Shown: positions 8,384-14,902, numbered from the stretch's first letter. The stretch is 16,950 nt of DNA from Bacillota bacterium (GCA_023436305.1 JAEZJQ010000048.1:1-16950), one strand, 5' to 3'. Program-made: numbers and translations. The notes: generated by a model not told the origin, from the letters alone.

Positions 8384-8412
8384 ATTGTATAAACCTTATT
8401 ATAGGGTATCAA
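8384..8412 (-). promoter_or_regulatory. sigma-A-type promoter for murE and downstream wall genes
   Basis: On the minus strand TTGATA (8407-8412) and TACAAT (8384-8389) are separated by exactly 17 bases. Each hexamer is one mismatch from its sigma-A consensus. It would give a leader of roughly 115 bases before the TTG start of murE. A second TATAAT in the spacer lacks a partner box. This would let murE-mraY-ftsW-murG-murA-murA be expressed independently of the mraZ promoter. Confidence 0.65.
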
Positions 8413-8428
8413 AAAATATTTTTTTTAT

Positions 8429-8448
8429 CCTTAATTTGGCAATTAAGG
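8429..8448. repeat. perfect 8-bp hairpin over the PBP stop codon
   Basis: CCTTAATT (8429-8436) and AATTAAGG (8441-8448) flank a TGGC loop, and the TAA stop of the PBP gene lies in the right arm. On the minus strand an A-rich then T-rich stretch follows, with the T run about a dozen bases past the stem. It could be a weak or attenuating terminator just before the murE promoter, but it is not a textbook terminator. Confidence 0.45.
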
Positions 8449-10629
8449 CGGGTTATCTTCACTCGGTTTAAAAATAATTTGAACGGTGCTGCCGGGCCCA
8501 ACCACCGTACCCGGCGGTGGATTTTGAGAAACCGCAATTCCGGTGCCCTTGGCTTCTAATTTCAGGTCCATTTCGCTTAATATTTCATCCACTTTTCGGA
8601 GTGAACAGCCCTGGAAGTTCGGTAACATCTGTTTATTGCTATTCTTAAAATTATAATGTTCCTCCGGGTCAAAATAAATTAAAATCTTGGTATTGCGGTT
8701 AATCCTGGCCCCCGGTTTCGGAATCTGATCGTATACATAACTACCCTGCCCGATGAACCGGAATTGAATCTCTTTTTTCTCCAATAACTGGGTGGCCTCT
8801 CGAATGGGTATATTCAAAATATTGGGGACGACAATCTCTTCGTTGGTAATTTTCTCCATTATTTCCGGTTCGTAATGCGGTCGGACATTCAAATAGCGCA
8901 GCGCATCGCGGAAAATATTACCGACCACTGGAGCGGCAATAACCCCACCATAAGTTATGGGGCACCCGGGTTCATCCAAAACAACCAACGCCAACAGCCT
9001 GGAGTTTTCCGCCGGCGCAAAGCCGATGAAGGAAGCCATTACTTTACTGTAACCCCGGGTCCCTCGGGCCACTTTTTGGGCGGTCCCGGTTTTCCCGGCT
9101 ACCTGATAACCTTCCAGATAAGCCCGGTTACCTGACCCGTTGGTCACCACGGATTGAAGCAGTTTAGCCATTAATGAGGCGGTTTTACCGGACATGACCC
9201 GGCCCACGACTTCCCGGGAGAATTTTTTTTTCACTTTGCCATCCGGTCCCACGATCTCTTTAACCAAATGGGGCTTTAATAAATACCCGCCGTTAGCGAT
9301 GGCGGCTACCCCCATGGCCAACTGGATGGGAGTCACAGTGATCCCTTGGCCGAATCCGATATTGGCCAATTCCACGTTTTTAACTTTAGCCATGGCCTGC
9401 AGCCTGCCCGGCGATTCACCCGGAAAGTCAACCCCGGTAGACCGTCCGAATCCAAAAGCCTTGATATATTTATATAAAGTTTCTTTTCCAATCTGTAGCG
9501 CCAGGGAAGCGAAGACGGGATTGCAAGAGTTCTCCAAAGCCTCGATGAAGGTCTGGCTGCCATGTCCGCCGGGTTTCCAGCAACGGAGCCGCCGGTCGTC
9601 AACGATGATGAATCCGGGATCAAAAAAAGTGGACTCCAAGGATACTTTTCCTTCCTCCAAGGCCGCAATAGTGGTAAATACTTTAAACGTGGAACCCGGT
9701 TCATACATGTCGGTAAAAATCGGATTACGCCGGTTTTCCACCGGAAAATCATTGAAATTATTGGGATCAACTTTTGGTAGAGCGGCAGCTGCAAGTATAT
9801 CTCCATTTTGGGGATCGACCACTACAGCCATGCCCCGTTTGGACTTGGTATCCGCCACAGCTTTCTCCAATTCCCGTTCCACGATATACTGCATATTCTC
9901 ATCAATACATAGAATCAGGGAATCTCCGTTGATCGGTTCCAGATAACGCCGTTCGCCCTGGGGAATATGCCTTCCGGTAGTGTCGAATTCCGCCTGATCG
10001 CTTCCCGGAACACCCCGTAAGTAAATATCGTACTGTTTCTCGATACCCTCCAAACCCTGGTTGTCAATCCCGGCTATCCCTAATATTTGGGCCGCTAAAA
10101 AAGTTTGTGGATAAAAACGCCGCGCTTTTTGACTGAATTCAATACCGGTGATCTTCCGGGCGGCGATGATTTTCCGGAGTTCATCGATTTCACTTAATTG
10201 AGCTTTGCGTTTAATCCAAACAAAAGAGGCCCGTTTGGAAATGAGCCTCTCAATAACCTGGCAATCCATCCCCAGAGTATCACTTAAAATTCGGGCAATT
10301 TCAATTCTATCAGCCCGTAAGTGTTCCTCCAACTCGGCCCCGTGGTATTTATTTGAGCCGTTGTCGATCCCGATTTCGGCGGGAATCGCGTAAATGGAAT
10401 CACCATCAATACTAATCGCCAGTTCATTGTTATTCCGGTCATAGATAGTACCACGGCGTGGCAATACCTCTATGGACCTGAATCTTTGACTTTCAGCGGA
10501 TTTTTTAAGCCACCCCGTTAAAAAAAATTGCAGATAAATCACCCTGGAAATCAGGGCGAAGACGATTACCAAAATCGTTAACAATAAAATTGCGACCCGT
10601 TTTTTGGATATCGTTTCGATTTGGCTCAC
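8443..10629 (-). CDS. class B penicillin-binding protein with two PASTA domains (FtsI/PbpB/SpoVD type transpeptidase)
   Basis: Membrane-anchored D,D-transpeptidase that cross-links peptidoglycan at the septum or spore cortex. Of 728 residues, 10-37 form a single N-terminal membrane anchor. A dimerisation region begins around LPRRGTIYDRNNNELA (56-71). The transpeptidase domain carries the SxxK motif as STFK (313-316, nucleophile Ser313), SxN as SCN (368-370) and KTG in AGKTGTAQK (near 511-519). Two PASTA modules follow at about 598-655 and 664-725, ending near PPPGTVVGPGSTVQIIF. The GTG start is preceded by GAGGG. Bacillus-type genomes often have two paralogues here (pbpB and spoVD). Only one is present, so division and sporulation roles cannot be separated. 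It is expected to pair with the FtsW-type protein and FtsL of the same cluster. Confidence 0.94.
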   Translation of the reverse strand: MSQIETISKKRVAILLLTILVIVFALISRVIYLQFFLTGWLKKSAESQRFRSIEVLPRRGTIYDRNNNELAISIDGDSIYAIPAEIGIDNGSNKYHGAELEEHLRADRIEIARILSDTLGMDCQVIERLISKRASFVWIKRKAQLSEIDELRKIIAARKITGIEFSQKARRFYPQTFLAAQILGIAGIDNQGLEGIEKQYDIYLRGVPGSDQAEFDTTGRHIPQGERRYLEPINGDSLILCIDENMQYIVERELEKAVADTKSKRGMAVVVDPQNGDILAAAALPKVDPNNFNDFPVENRRNPIFTDMYEPGSTFKVFTTIAALEEGKVSLESTFFDPGFIIVDDRRLRCWKPGGHGSQTFIEALENSCNPVFASLALQIGKETLYKYIKAFGFGRSTGVDFPGESPGRLQAMAKVKNVELANIGFGQGITVTPIQLAMGVAAIANGGYLLKPHLVKEIVGPDGKVKKKFSREVVGRVMSGKTASLMAKLLQSVVTNGSGNRAYLEGYQVAGKTGTAQKVARGTRGYSKVMASFIGFAPAENSRLLALVVLDEPGCPITYGGVIAAPVVGNIFRDALRYLNVRPHYEPEIMEKITNEEIVVPNILNIPIREATQLLEKKEIQFRFIGQGSYVYDQIPKPGARINRNTKILIYFDPEEHYNFKNSNKQMLPNFQGCSLRKVDEILSEMDLKLEAKGTGIAVSQNPPPGTVVGPGSTVQIIFKPSEDNPP

Positions 10630-10680
10630 GGTTTGATCCCTCTTAATCTATGACACGATATAATTATCTTTTAAAAGTTT

Positions 10681-10695
10681 GTTTACATAGTAAAC
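10681..10695. repeat. short perfect palindrome between ftsL and the PBP gene
   Basis: GTTTAC-ATA-GTAAAC forms a 6-bp stem in the 83-base gap between the ftsL stop and the PBP start. It may be a small hairpin or an operator-like site. Nothing else in this gap, including a convincing promoter, was found. Confidence 0.3.
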
Positions 10696-10712
10696 TTTAC
10701 TTGATTGGATAA

Positions 10713-11213
10713 TCATGGAGTCGCGGGTTGAGCCATGGTCTCCCCGATTCCCTCAATCCAGCCCGCCAGTCTAGTCCAAAGATTACTTGGAGGATTTGGC
10801 TTGGTTGAATATGTTTCGTAGGATTGCTGTATATTCTGAGCCGGTTCCGGCGCCGACGCGATACACATATAATCGTTGGGACCGGCCACCCGCATCCCCA
10901 AATCCCTTTGGGCGGCGGTTTGAATCCTATCAAACGAACCCAGATTCGCCATTTCAATCCGTAATTTCACCGAATCCCGTTCCAGTTTCGAAAGCTTCGC
11001 CTGCCAAACTTTAATCTCCTGGTTCCGTTTGATTACTAACGCCTGGAAAATGATATTGGCAAGCACCAGGCAAAGCAAGCAAACCAGGATCTTAAACACT
11101 ACCCTGTTTTGAAAACGCTTTTTAACGGGACGGCTCCGCACCGGGTTATCCTGGGGAAAATCCGGTTGTTTTTTTAATTGAGCGCTGCTTGAATATTGCT
11201 CTGCCAATAACAT
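10713..11213 (-). CDS. ftsL: FtsL/DivIC-like septum protein
   Basis: Small bitopic membrane protein, 166 residues from the chosen ATG, expected to help assemble the divisome and activate the FtsW-PBP pair. A basic cytoplasmic stretch (RSRPVKKRFQNR) leads into one membrane span (FKILVCLLCLVLANIIFQAL). A leucine-rich coiled coil follows (NQEIKVWQAKLSKLERD), then DRIQTAAQRDLGM, the typical end of the FtsL/DivIC fold. The Pro-rich tail is longer than in many FtsL proteins. The open frame extends 17 codons upstream, but GGAGAGG about ten bases before the ATG at 11213 supports the shorter form. FtsL diverges quickly, so the assignment rests on fold pattern and position between rsmH and the PBP gene. 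Confidence 0.85.
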   Translation of the reverse strand: MLLAEQYSSSAQLKKQPDFPQDNPVRSRPVKKRFQNRVVFKILVCLLCLVLANIIFQALVIKRNQEIKVWQAKLSKLERDSVKLRIEMANLGSFDRIQTAAQRDLGMRVAGPNDYMCIASAPEPAQNIQQSYETYSTKPNPPSNLWTRLAGWIEGIGETMAQPATP

Positions 11214-11305
11214 GTTTATGCATCCTCTCCAGGTACTAGAAGCGTCCCTACGAAAATTTTCCACCAGTACCCTTGAAACCTAATTCGTTAAGTAAATGAT
11301 GATTT

Positions 11306-12247
11306 TTACCCCAATTTTTCAGCGGCCCGAAGTTTGGCGCTCCTGGCCCGGGAGTTATCCGCCAGTTCATCTTCGCCGGAAATTACAGGTTTGGTCGTAA
11401 GAATCCGTAATTGTGGTTTCCGGTTGCAAATACAGACCGGAAACGTCCGCGGGCATTGACATCCTTTGGCCCATTCGGCCATCGTCGTTTTAGTCAAGCG
11501 ATCTTCCAAAGAATGATAAGAAATAACCACGATGCGCCCTTCCGGTTTCAGTAAATGGATGGCCTGGTTCAAAGTATCTTGGAGATATTCCAATTCGTGA
11601 TTTACAGCGATCCTAAGCGCTTGAAAGCTACGGCGGGCCGGGTGTGGTCCGGATCTCCGGGCGGCCGCCGGGATCGACTGTTTAATAATTTCAGCCAATT
11701 GGCCGGTGGTTTTGATCTCCCGGTCCCGGCGGTATTTATCAATAAAATGAGCAATTCGTTGGCTGAAACGTTCCTCCCCATATTCGCGCAAGATCCGGGC
11801 CAATTCATCCACCGGAGCCGAATTGACTAGATGATATGCGGAAAAGGGCTCAGTTTGATCCATGCGCATATCTAACGGCGCATCTTGCTTGTAACTAAAA
11901 CCCCGTTCCTCCAGATCCAGTTGAGGTGAGGAAACCCCCAGATCAAACAGAATTCCGTCGATGACCGGCTGGTTCAGTCCGGTTAAAATATCCTTAAGAT
12001 AAATAAAATTACGGCGAATTAATTCCACTCTGGGTTTGACGTTTTGTAGTCGGGTACGGGCAGTCTCTATGGCTGTTTTATCCTGATCGATGCCGATAAT
12101 TAAACCATTTTCATTTAAGGATTCGGCAATTTTCAAACTGTGTCCGGCCCCGCCAAGAGTGGCATCAACGTAAACACCGGCCGGTTTAATATTTAAAAAC
12201 GCTACTGAAGTCTCAAGCAACACTGGTTGATGTTGAAATTCTGGCAC
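11306..12247 (-). CDS. rsmH: 16S rRNA (cytosine-1402 N4) methyltransferase RsmH (MraW)
   Basis: S-adenosylmethionine-dependent methyltransferase that modifies C1402 in the decoding centre of 16S rRNA. The 313 residues are normal for the family. Motifs include VYVDATLGGAGHS near 25-37 (cofactor loop), GIDQDKTAIE, GILFDLGVSSPQLD near 98-111, MRMDQ, and VVISYHSLEDR near the C-terminus. The start is GTG with a G-rich site upstream. It is the second gene of the cluster, 71 bases after mraZ; that gap carries GC-rich GCGCAT/TGCGT-like short repeats but no clear signal. Confidence 0.97.
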   Translation of the reverse strand: MPEFQHQPVLLETSVAFLNIKPAGVYVDATLGGAGHSLKIAESLNENGLIIGIDQDKTAIETARTRLQNVKPRVELIRRNFIYLKDILTGLNQPVIDGILFDLGVSSPQLDLEERGFSYKQDAPLDMRMDQTEPFSAYHLVNSAPVDELARILREYGEERFSQRIAHFIDKYRRDREIKTTGQLAEIIKQSIPAAARRSGPHPARRSFQALRIAVNHELEYLQDTLNQAIHLLKPEGRIVVISYHSLEDRLTKTTMAEWAKGCQCPRTFPVCICNRKPQLRILTTKPVISGEDELADNSRARSAKLRAAEKLG

Positions 12248-12318
12248 TTTAACACCCCCGATGTCTACGCATTGTTGATGCGTATGCGTTTTTGATGCAG
12301 GCGCATTTTGCGCGCGGG

Positions 12319-12750
12319 TTAAATGCCTAGATTGGCGATGTTTTGGGCAAATCCTTCATAAGATGGCTGGGTTTGGGCTGAGTAATTTTCCCAGTTTTCT
12401 TTGGACCAGATCTCAACTTTCGTTGATACCCCGATGACATAGACATCTTTTTCAATCTGAGCGTGATCCCGCAAATGCTGGGGAATTACCACCCGTCCCT
12501 GTTTATCCAACTCCGCTTCCACCGCTCCCGCAAAGAACAGCCGTACAAAGGCGCGTGTTTCGGGGTTATTGGTGGGCAGTTCCTTAATCTTCTCCTCTAG
12601 AATCTTCCATTCGGATTGTGGGTATCCATATAAGCAATTGTCGAGCCCCCGGTTGAGAATAAAGCTCTCCCCTAAAGATTCCCGGAACTTGGCCGGTATG
12701 ATCAATCGTCCTTTCTCATCCAGGGAGTGCTGGTATTCCCCCATAAACAT
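12319..12750 (-). CDS. mraZ: transcriptional regulator MraZ
   Basis: DNA-binding protein that in other bacteria controls its own dcw promoter. The 143 residues contain two SpoVT/AbrB-type swapped-hairpin modules: GEYQHSLDEKGRLIIPAKFR near 4-23 and VEAELDKQGRVVIPQHLR near 76-93. This is the standard MraZ layout, and the family forms ring-like oligomers. GAGGTG precedes the ATG at 12750; a second in-frame ATG lies two codons on. Four repeat units matching MraZ box spacing lie immediately upstream, indicating autoregulation. Confidence 0.97.
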   Translation of the reverse strand: MFMGEYQHSLDEKGRLIIPAKFRESLGESFILNRGLDNCLYGYPQSEWKILEEKIKELPTNNPETRAFVRLFFAGAVEAELDKQGRVVIPQHLRDHAQIEKDVYVIGVSTKVEIWSKENWENYSAQTQPSYEGFAQNIANLGI

Positions 12751-12767
12751 GATTTACAACACCTCAA

Positions 12768-12802
12768 CAACTTTTTCCCACTTTGCTCCACTCGCCACCA
12801 CT
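12768..12802 (-). promoter_or_regulatory. MraZ box array (three perfect and one degenerate AGTGG at 10-base spacing)
   Basis: Read on the minus strand, AGTGG occurs at 12798-12802, 12788-12792 and 12778-12782, followed by the degenerate AGTTG at 12768-12772. Every unit is separated by exactly five bases. MraZ is known to bind short TGG-containing direct repeats spaced by five bases in front of dcw clusters, and this array lies between the predicted promoter and mraZ. The site is therefore a strong candidate operator for autoregulation. The repeat and spacing are seen directly; binding is inferred. Confidence 0.8.
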
Positions 12803-12820
12803 TTCTTCTCTGTATTCTCC

Positions 12821-12849
12821 ATTATCGTCCATTTTCCTTTTTTTCATAA
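12821..12849 (-). promoter_or_regulatory. predicted dcw cluster promoter upstream of mraZ
   Basis: On the minus strand TTATGA (12844-12849) and GATAAT (12821-12826) are 17 bases apart. The -10 is one mismatch from consensus; the -35 is weak (three of six). Transcription would start near 12813, just before the MraZ boxes. Confidence 0.55.
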
Positions 12850-13069
12850 GTCGTTTTAGGGGGTTTTTTGGGAGTAACAGGCGTTCACGAGTATCGTCAT
12901 ATTCCGGGGAATACAATATATGGTAGATCAGGGATGAATCTTTGGCTGGAAGAAACTAGATATTGGATTAAAAAAATATATGAAATTTTTGTTAAAGCCG
13001 CCGGAGGGGTACTTTTTATTTTCCCGAAAATTTTTAACCGATTGTAAATATCAAAACGGGGTGAATTTA
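12850..13069. other. divergent intergenic region between mraZ and the coiled-coil gene
   Basis: The whole gap between mraZ and the plus-strand gene is 360 bases. Apart from the mraZ promoter and operator on one side and a -10 element on the other, I see only a small palindrome, TATTCC-GG-GGAATA at 12900-12913, and AT-rich sequence with homopolymer runs. No coding frame or RNA gene is convincing here. Confidence 0.5.
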
Positions 13070-13078
13070 TGATATAAT
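13070..13078 (+). promoter_or_regulatory. extended -10 promoter element
   Basis: TGATATAAT combines a perfect TATAAT with the TGn extension, about 32 bases before the ATG of the coiled-coil gene. No good -35 box lies at 16-18 bases, which is acceptable for extended -10 promoters. Confidence 0.5.
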
Positions 13079-13110
13079 TTTTTAAGCAGAAAACCGTCGG
13101 GGTGATCTTG

Positions 13111-13461
13111 ATGGATGATCATAAAGTAGCCGTACTCATGGAGCAGTTGATGTCCCAATTCCGCACTTTTGGCGAAGGCCTGGATATGCTCAATGAAAAA
13201 TTTGATCGCGAGTTTACAGAAGTTAAGACGAATATTCGTCTTTTAAAAAACGAAGTCACCGATTTGCGAATAGAAATCGGCGAGCAGCGGCAGGAGATCA
13301 ATGGCCTAAAACAGGATGTCATTGTCTTAAAACAGGATGTACGCGACCTAAAGCAGGATATGGGTGACCTAAAATTCCAAAACAAACAGGAACATCAAAT
13401 GTTAATGCAGGCAATCAAGGAAACGGATACCGAAGTCCAAAAACTAAAACGGATAAAATAA
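13111..13461 (+). CDS. small coiled-coil protein, full-length member of a local three-copy family
   Basis: 116 residues, function not recognised. The N-terminal cap VLMEQLMSQFRTFGEGLDML (near 8-27) is shared with two downstream genes. The middle is a long amphipathic coiled coil containing heptads LKQDVIV, LKQDVRD and LKQDMGD near 66-86. The C-terminal cap KQEHQMLMQAIKE...KLKRIK is shared with the second copy. No signal peptide, membrane span or catalytic motif is visible, so a cytoplasmic oligomerising or adaptor protein is plausible. The frame opens at a GTG three codons earlier, but GGGGTGAT fits the ATG at 13111, and the paralogues also begin MD. A strong terminator follows. It is divergent from mraZ, so not part of the dcw operon. 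Confidence 0.8.
   Translation: MDDHKVAVLMEQLMSQFRTFGEGLDMLNEKFDREFTEVKTNIRLLKNEVTDLRIEIGEQRQEINGLKQDVIVLKQDVRDLKQDMGDLKFQNKQEHQMLMQAIKETDTEVQKLKRIK
13306..13368 (+). repeat. three 21-base tandem repeats encoding heptads
   Basis: Units begin at 13306, 13327 and 13348 (CTA/TTA-AAA/AAG-CAG-GAT...), each encoding L-K-Q-D plus three variable residues. A partial fourth unit (CTA AAA TTC CAA) follows. The repeat is missing from the shorter paralogue, suggesting that the coiled coil grew by duplication of whole heptad units. Confidence 0.75.
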
Positions 13462-13463
13462 AA

Positions 13464-13494
13464 AGAGCAGCGAAACTGCTCTCTAATTTTTTAT
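13464..13494 (+). terminator. rho-independent terminator of the first coiled-coil gene
   Basis: AGAGCAG (13464-13470), loop CGAAA, CTGCTCT (13476-13482), then CTAATTTTTTAT. The stem starts two bases after the stop codon. Confidence 0.85.
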
Positions 13495-13598
13495 AGAATC
13501 TTTGATTATACTCTTTAAACTGCAATTAAAAGCAAAAGAACCTCTCTATCTCACTATGGGAGCAATCGCAGTAATACACTGTCAATCCTTAACGACAC

Positions 13599-13899
13599 TT
13601 AACCAAGGGCTTTAAAATTCAAATATTTATCAAACCACTCTAGGAGTCTGTGCGCGTAACACTTTTTAGTAACTTAAAACCATTATGGTTTTATAACCAC
13701 TATATGTGGCATTAGAATATGTTACTTGATACTAAATAGGCTTCGAAAGCCGATTAGCCGCACAGACTCCTAGGGTCTTGCCGGAGGATTTTATGAAGTT
13801 TTCTCCCTCATAAACATCATAATGCTTGGCGTTTTCAACGATGAATAATTCCTTGGGCTCATTGGCTTTTTCGAACAGCCGCCGGGACTTAAGGACAGG
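13599..13899 (-). pseudogene. C-terminal remnant of an alpha/beta-hydrolase-like gene, split by an inserted element
   Basis: On the minus strand, 13899 to 13774 encodes PVLKSRRLFEKANEPKELFI, then VENAKHYDVYEGENFIKSSGKT. This pattern is typical of the end of dienelactone-hydrolase-like or other alpha/beta-hydrolase proteins, with the likely catalytic His in AKHYDVYEG. At 13773 the frame enters a 126-bp element and soon stops. Below the element, 13639-13599 continues EWFDKYLNFKALG and a TAA. Joining the two parts with one CTAG gives KTLEWFDKYL in perfect frame. Upstream of about 13900 the similarity ends, so the gene had also lost its 5' three-quarters, and no start remains. The family call is from memory of the C-terminal pattern; the split and restored frame are seen directly. 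Confidence 0.75.
13640..13773. mobile_element. 126-bp MITE-like insertion with CTAG target duplication
   Basis: CTAGGAGTCTGTGCG (13640-13654) and CGCACAGACTCCTAG (13759-13773) are exact inverted copies. Treating the outer CTAG as a duplicated target leaves an element at 13644-13769 with 11-bp ends GAGTCTGTGCG. Inside are AAAACCAT-T-ATGGTTTT (13676-13692), CCAC-TATAT-GTGG and AGTAAC/GTTACT pairs, and no open reading frame, so it must move, if at all, using a transposase encoded elsewhere. Insertion into the hydrolase remnant is shown by the reading frame that reappears when the element and one CTAG are removed. The parent insertion-sequence family cannot be assigned here. Confidence 0.8.
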
Positions 13900-13975
13900 G
13901 CAGATACATTTACTTCAACTTATTCAAAATGTGTTAAAATATATTTACGATTAAAATTTCGGGAGTGTGTTCGTT

Positions 13976-14182
13976 ATGGATGAATCAAAAAGGACAAATA
14001 TATTGTTGGAAGAATTGATGTCTCAATTCCGTGTTTTTGGTGAGGGATTACAAGGATTAAGGGAAGAAATGAATGTCCGCTTTGATAAGCTGGAGAATCA
14101 AAACCAGCAGGAACATCAACTCATGATGCAAATGATCAAGGAATTAAATGAGGAACAGATAAAGCTTAAAAGGGCAAAATAA
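13976..14182 (+). CDS. small coiled-coil protein, short member of the local family
   Basis: 68 residues, function not recognised. NILLEELMSQFRVFGEGLQG near 8-27 matches the N-terminal cap of the first copy. NQQEHQLMMQMIKE...KLKRAK matches its C-terminal cap. The long heptad core is almost absent, replaced by REEMNVRFDKLEN. The ATG at 13976 is chosen because GGGAG at 13961-13965 is ten bases away, and because all three copies begin MD; a GTG at 13967 sits too close to that site. A possible TAAAAT -10 lies at 13935-13940. The hydrolase remnant and its insertion separate it from the first copy. No membrane or secretion signals. Confidence 0.7.
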   Translation: MDESKRTNILLEELMSQFRVFGEGLQGLREEMNVRFDKLENQNQQEHQLMMQMIKELNEEQIKLKRAK

Positions 14183-14198
14183 CGGTATCTGTTATTTT
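14176..14198 (+). terminator. possible weak AT-rich terminator of the second coiled-coil gene
   Basis: AAAATAAC (14176-14183) and GTTATTTT (14191-14198) form a perfect 8-bp stem around GGTATCT and include the TAA stop. The T content is in the stem itself, so termination would be weak. Confidence 0.4.
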
Positions 14199-14303
14199 AT
14201 GTAAATCGCAACCCGGAAGATATAGTATTTTTGAATTATTTAGCGCCGAATAATAGCTACACAAACCAAGTAGTAGTGTCCCAAATCAAAAAACTATTTT
14301 AAA

Positions 14304-14309
14304 TATAAT
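14304..14309 (+). promoter_or_regulatory. -10-like TATAAT before the third coiled-coil copy
   Basis: A perfect TATAAT lies 19 bases before the ATG at 14329, but no -35 hexamer is convincing. The remaining 14183-14303 stretch is AT-rich and shows no gene. Confidence 0.35.
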
Positions 14310-14328
14310 GGATAATTTAGGGGTTTAC

Positions 14329-14418
14329 ATGGATGTTAATAAAGTAACGGTACTGCTTGAAGATTTAATGTCGCAATTCCGTACTTTCGGGGAAGACTTG
14401 CAAATGCTGAATGTATAA
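14329..14418 (+). pseudogene. truncated third copy of the coiled-coil family (29 codons)
   Basis: ATG at 14329 opens MDVNKVTVLLEDLMSQFRTF followed by GEDLQMLNV and TAA. The first 28 residues match the N-terminal cap of the 13111 gene almost residue for residue (MDDHKVAVLMEQLMSQFRTF, GEGLDMLN). The coiled coil and C-terminal cap are missing, and similarity ends at the stop. It could be a truncated relic or a short expressed cap peptide. No clear ribosome site better than TAGGGGT is seen, about 5-10 bases upstream. Function unknown. Confidence 0.65.
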
Positions 14419-14476
14419 TTGTTTAGTTTGTGTCATTCGCTTAATTTAGATGCATTCCGTTTAATGGAGATTATGC

Positions 14477-14902
14477 TCAAACAGAGAAGCTTTCAGATTT
14501 TAAATCACAATAATATCGTATTTCTTTTGCTGTAAATTTTAGCACACAATAATCGGGATCAGTAACACCTTTGGAATAATACATTCTATCTCCCATTCTC
14601 CATATCATTTTTTTAGTTTCTTCATCTTCAAGAATCTCCATCCGCCCTTTCAGCATAACTCCCTCATAACGGATTAGTCCTTTGTGATAAAAATAAATAC
14701 ATGCATTTGGATTTGCCCGATATTGACCGACACGCATGGAAGATGTATTTGTGGAAAAGTAAAATATTTTGATACCTTCTCTTTTCCTTGGTGGCAGCAT
14801 CGCTTTAGAATTTGGGAAACCCTCACTATCAACCGAGCTTATAAAAGCAACGTTCTGTTTGTCGATAAATTTACCTAATTTTTTTTCCGGATTGTTTATC
14901 AT
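14477..14902 (-). CDS. pyridoxamine 5'-phosphate oxidase family flavin-binding protein
   Basis: 141 residues forming the split-barrel fold of FMN-binding PNPOx-like proteins (general stress protein 26 type). The N-terminus NPEKKLGKFIDKQNVAFISS opens the first strand, and VDSEGFPNSKAMLPPRKREG continues it. FYFSTNTSSMRVGQYRANP is the flavin phosphate region, and NACIYFYH, GVMLKGRMEIL and VLKFTAKEIRYY are later strands. These small proteins are usually flavin-dependent oxidoreductases or flavin/heme-handling proteins of unknown substrate; true pyridoxamine oxidase activity is unlikely at this size. GGGGGAGG at 14911-14918 lies eight bases before the ATG at 14902, which is preferred to an upstream TTG at 14920. 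It appears monocistronic and unrelated to its neighbours. Confidence 0.85.
   Translation of the reverse strand: MINNPEKKLGKFIDKQNVAFISSVDSEGFPNSKAMLPPRKREGIKIFYFSTNTSSMRVGQYRANPNACIYFYHKGLIRYEGVMLKGRMEILEDEETKKMIWRMGDRMYYSKGVTDPDYCVLKFTAKEIRYYCDLKSESFSV

Noticed and set aside
13102..13110. GTG start three codons before the chosen start of the first coiled-coil gene
   Set aside because: It lies inside the G-rich ribosome site, and the paralogues all begin at the MD position.
13119..13385. Antisense frame rich in Ser, Arg and Cys opposite the coiled-coil gene
   Set aside because: A shadow of the 21-base repeats in the real gene; composition is not protein-like.
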